From Rhodococcus sp. 06-462-5 (GTDB lineage: Bacteria; Actinomycetota; Actinomycetes; Mycobacteriales; Mycobacteriaceae): DNA of 64,000 nucleotides. The stretch's first letter is position 1, and each line of letters opens with the position of its first letter. Shown here in pieces: positions 63,175 to 64,000 of the stretch. The stretch is taken from assembly GCF_002258315.1 (NCBI RefSeq), contig NZ_NOYD01000001.1, forward strand, positions 186,001 through 250,000, given 5' to 3'. Below the pieces are notes generated by a model, which searched no databases, had not been told where the DNA came from, and saw only the letters and a list, made by a program, of their open reading frames with translations. A program made the position numbers and the translations under genes.

Positions 63175-64000
63175 TCAGTGCGAGGTACGCATGCGGTCGA
63201 TCACGCCTGCGATGAAGTCCGAAATGGTATCCAGATCCTGCAGATATGACCAGTAGTCGGGGTGGGTACCCGTCAGCGCTGTGCTCGCCCTGTCGATCCG
63301 GGCGAGCTGAGCATCCAACACCGAGCCCCATTCGGCAACCAGACCGCGATTGATCGCGAGTTGTTGAGCGTCACGAAGTTTGAACCGCACTTTGTTCTCG
63401 GTCTCTTTCGGATCGGCCTTGACCGCGCGCAGGAGACGAACGCGGTCGGTGACCGCGTCGACCAGCTGTTCGGCATCACTGAGGTGTTGACGGGCTTGGG
63501 TCACCAGATCCAGTGCGTGTTCGGGATTGCCGGCGCCGAGTGCAGAACGGGCCGCGCTCAGATCCTCGTCTGCCTGCTCGATGTGGCGCGCACTCGACCG
63601 CTCGTTGCGAGACAGGTCTGCCGAGCTCTTGGCGTTGAACTCCCGAAGCAAGCTCGAGAAGGCAGGCGCAATGCCCTCGGATCTCGTTCGCACGGCTTCG
63701 ATTCGGGTGCGCACCGAGGCCAGTGCCGTTCTGGCCTCCTGAAGGCGTCCCGGGGCCGAATCCACTGCAGCACGCAGTGCGGCCGCCCGGTCGCGGACCT
63801 GGGCGGCATGCTCTCGGGCGCGCAGAGGGTCGCGCTGATCGGTCTGCAATTGCGTTGTCGCCGAATCGAGTTCGCGCCACGCCTGCCGGAGTGAGGGGTA
63901 GCCGGCAAACTGCTCGTCGACGGTGGAGCGGGCTGCGTCGGCCTCGGCCAAAGCGTCCTGGACCAGGCGCGGGGTCGCGGCGAACTGAGCCGAGGCCTGC
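63175..64000 (-). CDS. Coiled-coil protein, possibly C-terminal part of a TPM-domain protein (5' end outside window)
   Basis: The frame stays open to the right edge, so at least 275 residues are present and the N-terminus is missing. The visible part is almost wholly helical and charged: REHAAQVRDRAAALRA, LREFNAKSSADLSRNERSS, and EHALDLVTQARQHLSDAEQLVD. This resembles the C-terminal region of actinobacterial TPM-domain membrane proteins, but the end (DTISDFIAGVIDRMRTSH) is not the usual Gly-rich one. It ends 20 bp before the lyase start and is probably the preceding gene of the operon. Confidence 0.6.
   Translation of the reverse strand, partial: QASAQFAATPRLVQDALAEADAARSTVDEQFAGYPSLRQAWRELDSATTQLQTDQRDPLRAREHAAQVRDRAAALRAAVDSAPGRLQEARTALASVRTRIEAVRTRSEGIAPAFSSLLREFNAKSSADLSRNERSSARHIEQADEDLSAARSALGAGNPEHALDLVTQARQHLSDAEQLVDAVTDRVRLLRAVKADPKETENKVRFKLRDAQQLAINRGLVAEWGSVLDAQLARIDRASTALTGTHPDYWSYLQDLDTISDFIAGVIDRMRTSH

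Overview
The window looks like the chromosome of a mycolic-acid actinomycete, most likely Rhodococcus or a close relative. The DNA is G+C rich, GTG and TTG starts are frequent, and many genes look leaderless (a TAnnnT box 7-8 nt before the start codon). Two blocks also match gene neighbourhoods I know from Mycobacterium tuberculosis near its replication origin: mviN/Rv3909/mutT4/pcnA, and yqgE/leuS/ino1/padR/Rv0049/ponA1/Rv0051. No rRNA, tRNA, insertion sequence, prophage or CRISPR array was seen. MurJ runs off the left edge and a coiled-coil protein runs off the right edge.

Layout. 1-7821: murJ-pseudokinase, DUF6049 and Nudix form a leftward operon with 4-nt overlaps, facing away from pcnA. 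7873-12484: a DUF4185 exported protein, then a TetR divergon controlling an NAD-epimerase/MFS pair through palindromic operators. 12535-19907: yqgE, a leftward SdpI/DUF1648/SBF-like/gadB group, and leuS. 19995-27953: accessory enzymes and regulators, including a secreted lipase, a tandem TetR, a stand-alone LuxR, glucosylglycerate hydrolase, a thioesterase and a GH25 lysozyme. 28059-32729: the phosphatase PhoX behind a possible PHO box, and a polar amino acid ABC system with fused binding protein and permease. 34157-40240: a five-gene operon (two ATPases, family 5 binding protein, double permease, MFS) behind a FUR-family-like palindrome; its content resembles staphylopine-type metallophore transport loci. 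41485-44814: a sugar ABC operon without its own ATPase, ending in a 57-residue membrane protein. 46655-54495: ino1-padR with a PadR-type palindrome, then DUF5318, ponA1 and a GT87 mannosyltransferase-like protein.

54470-64000 is the most distinctive part. It holds a double-TerD protein, an XRE/DUF2975 pair behind repeated TATCGA-N3-TCGATA operators, an EspG plus PPE/WXG-like ESX pair, and a tightly coupled leftward operon encoding a CitE-like C-C bond lyase, a phosphoribosyltransferase-TRSP-StiP triple fusion and a HAD hydrolase. These enzymes match the Ter-associated module predicted to make a nucleoside-like metabolite. Its linkage to type VII secretion genes here is unusual.
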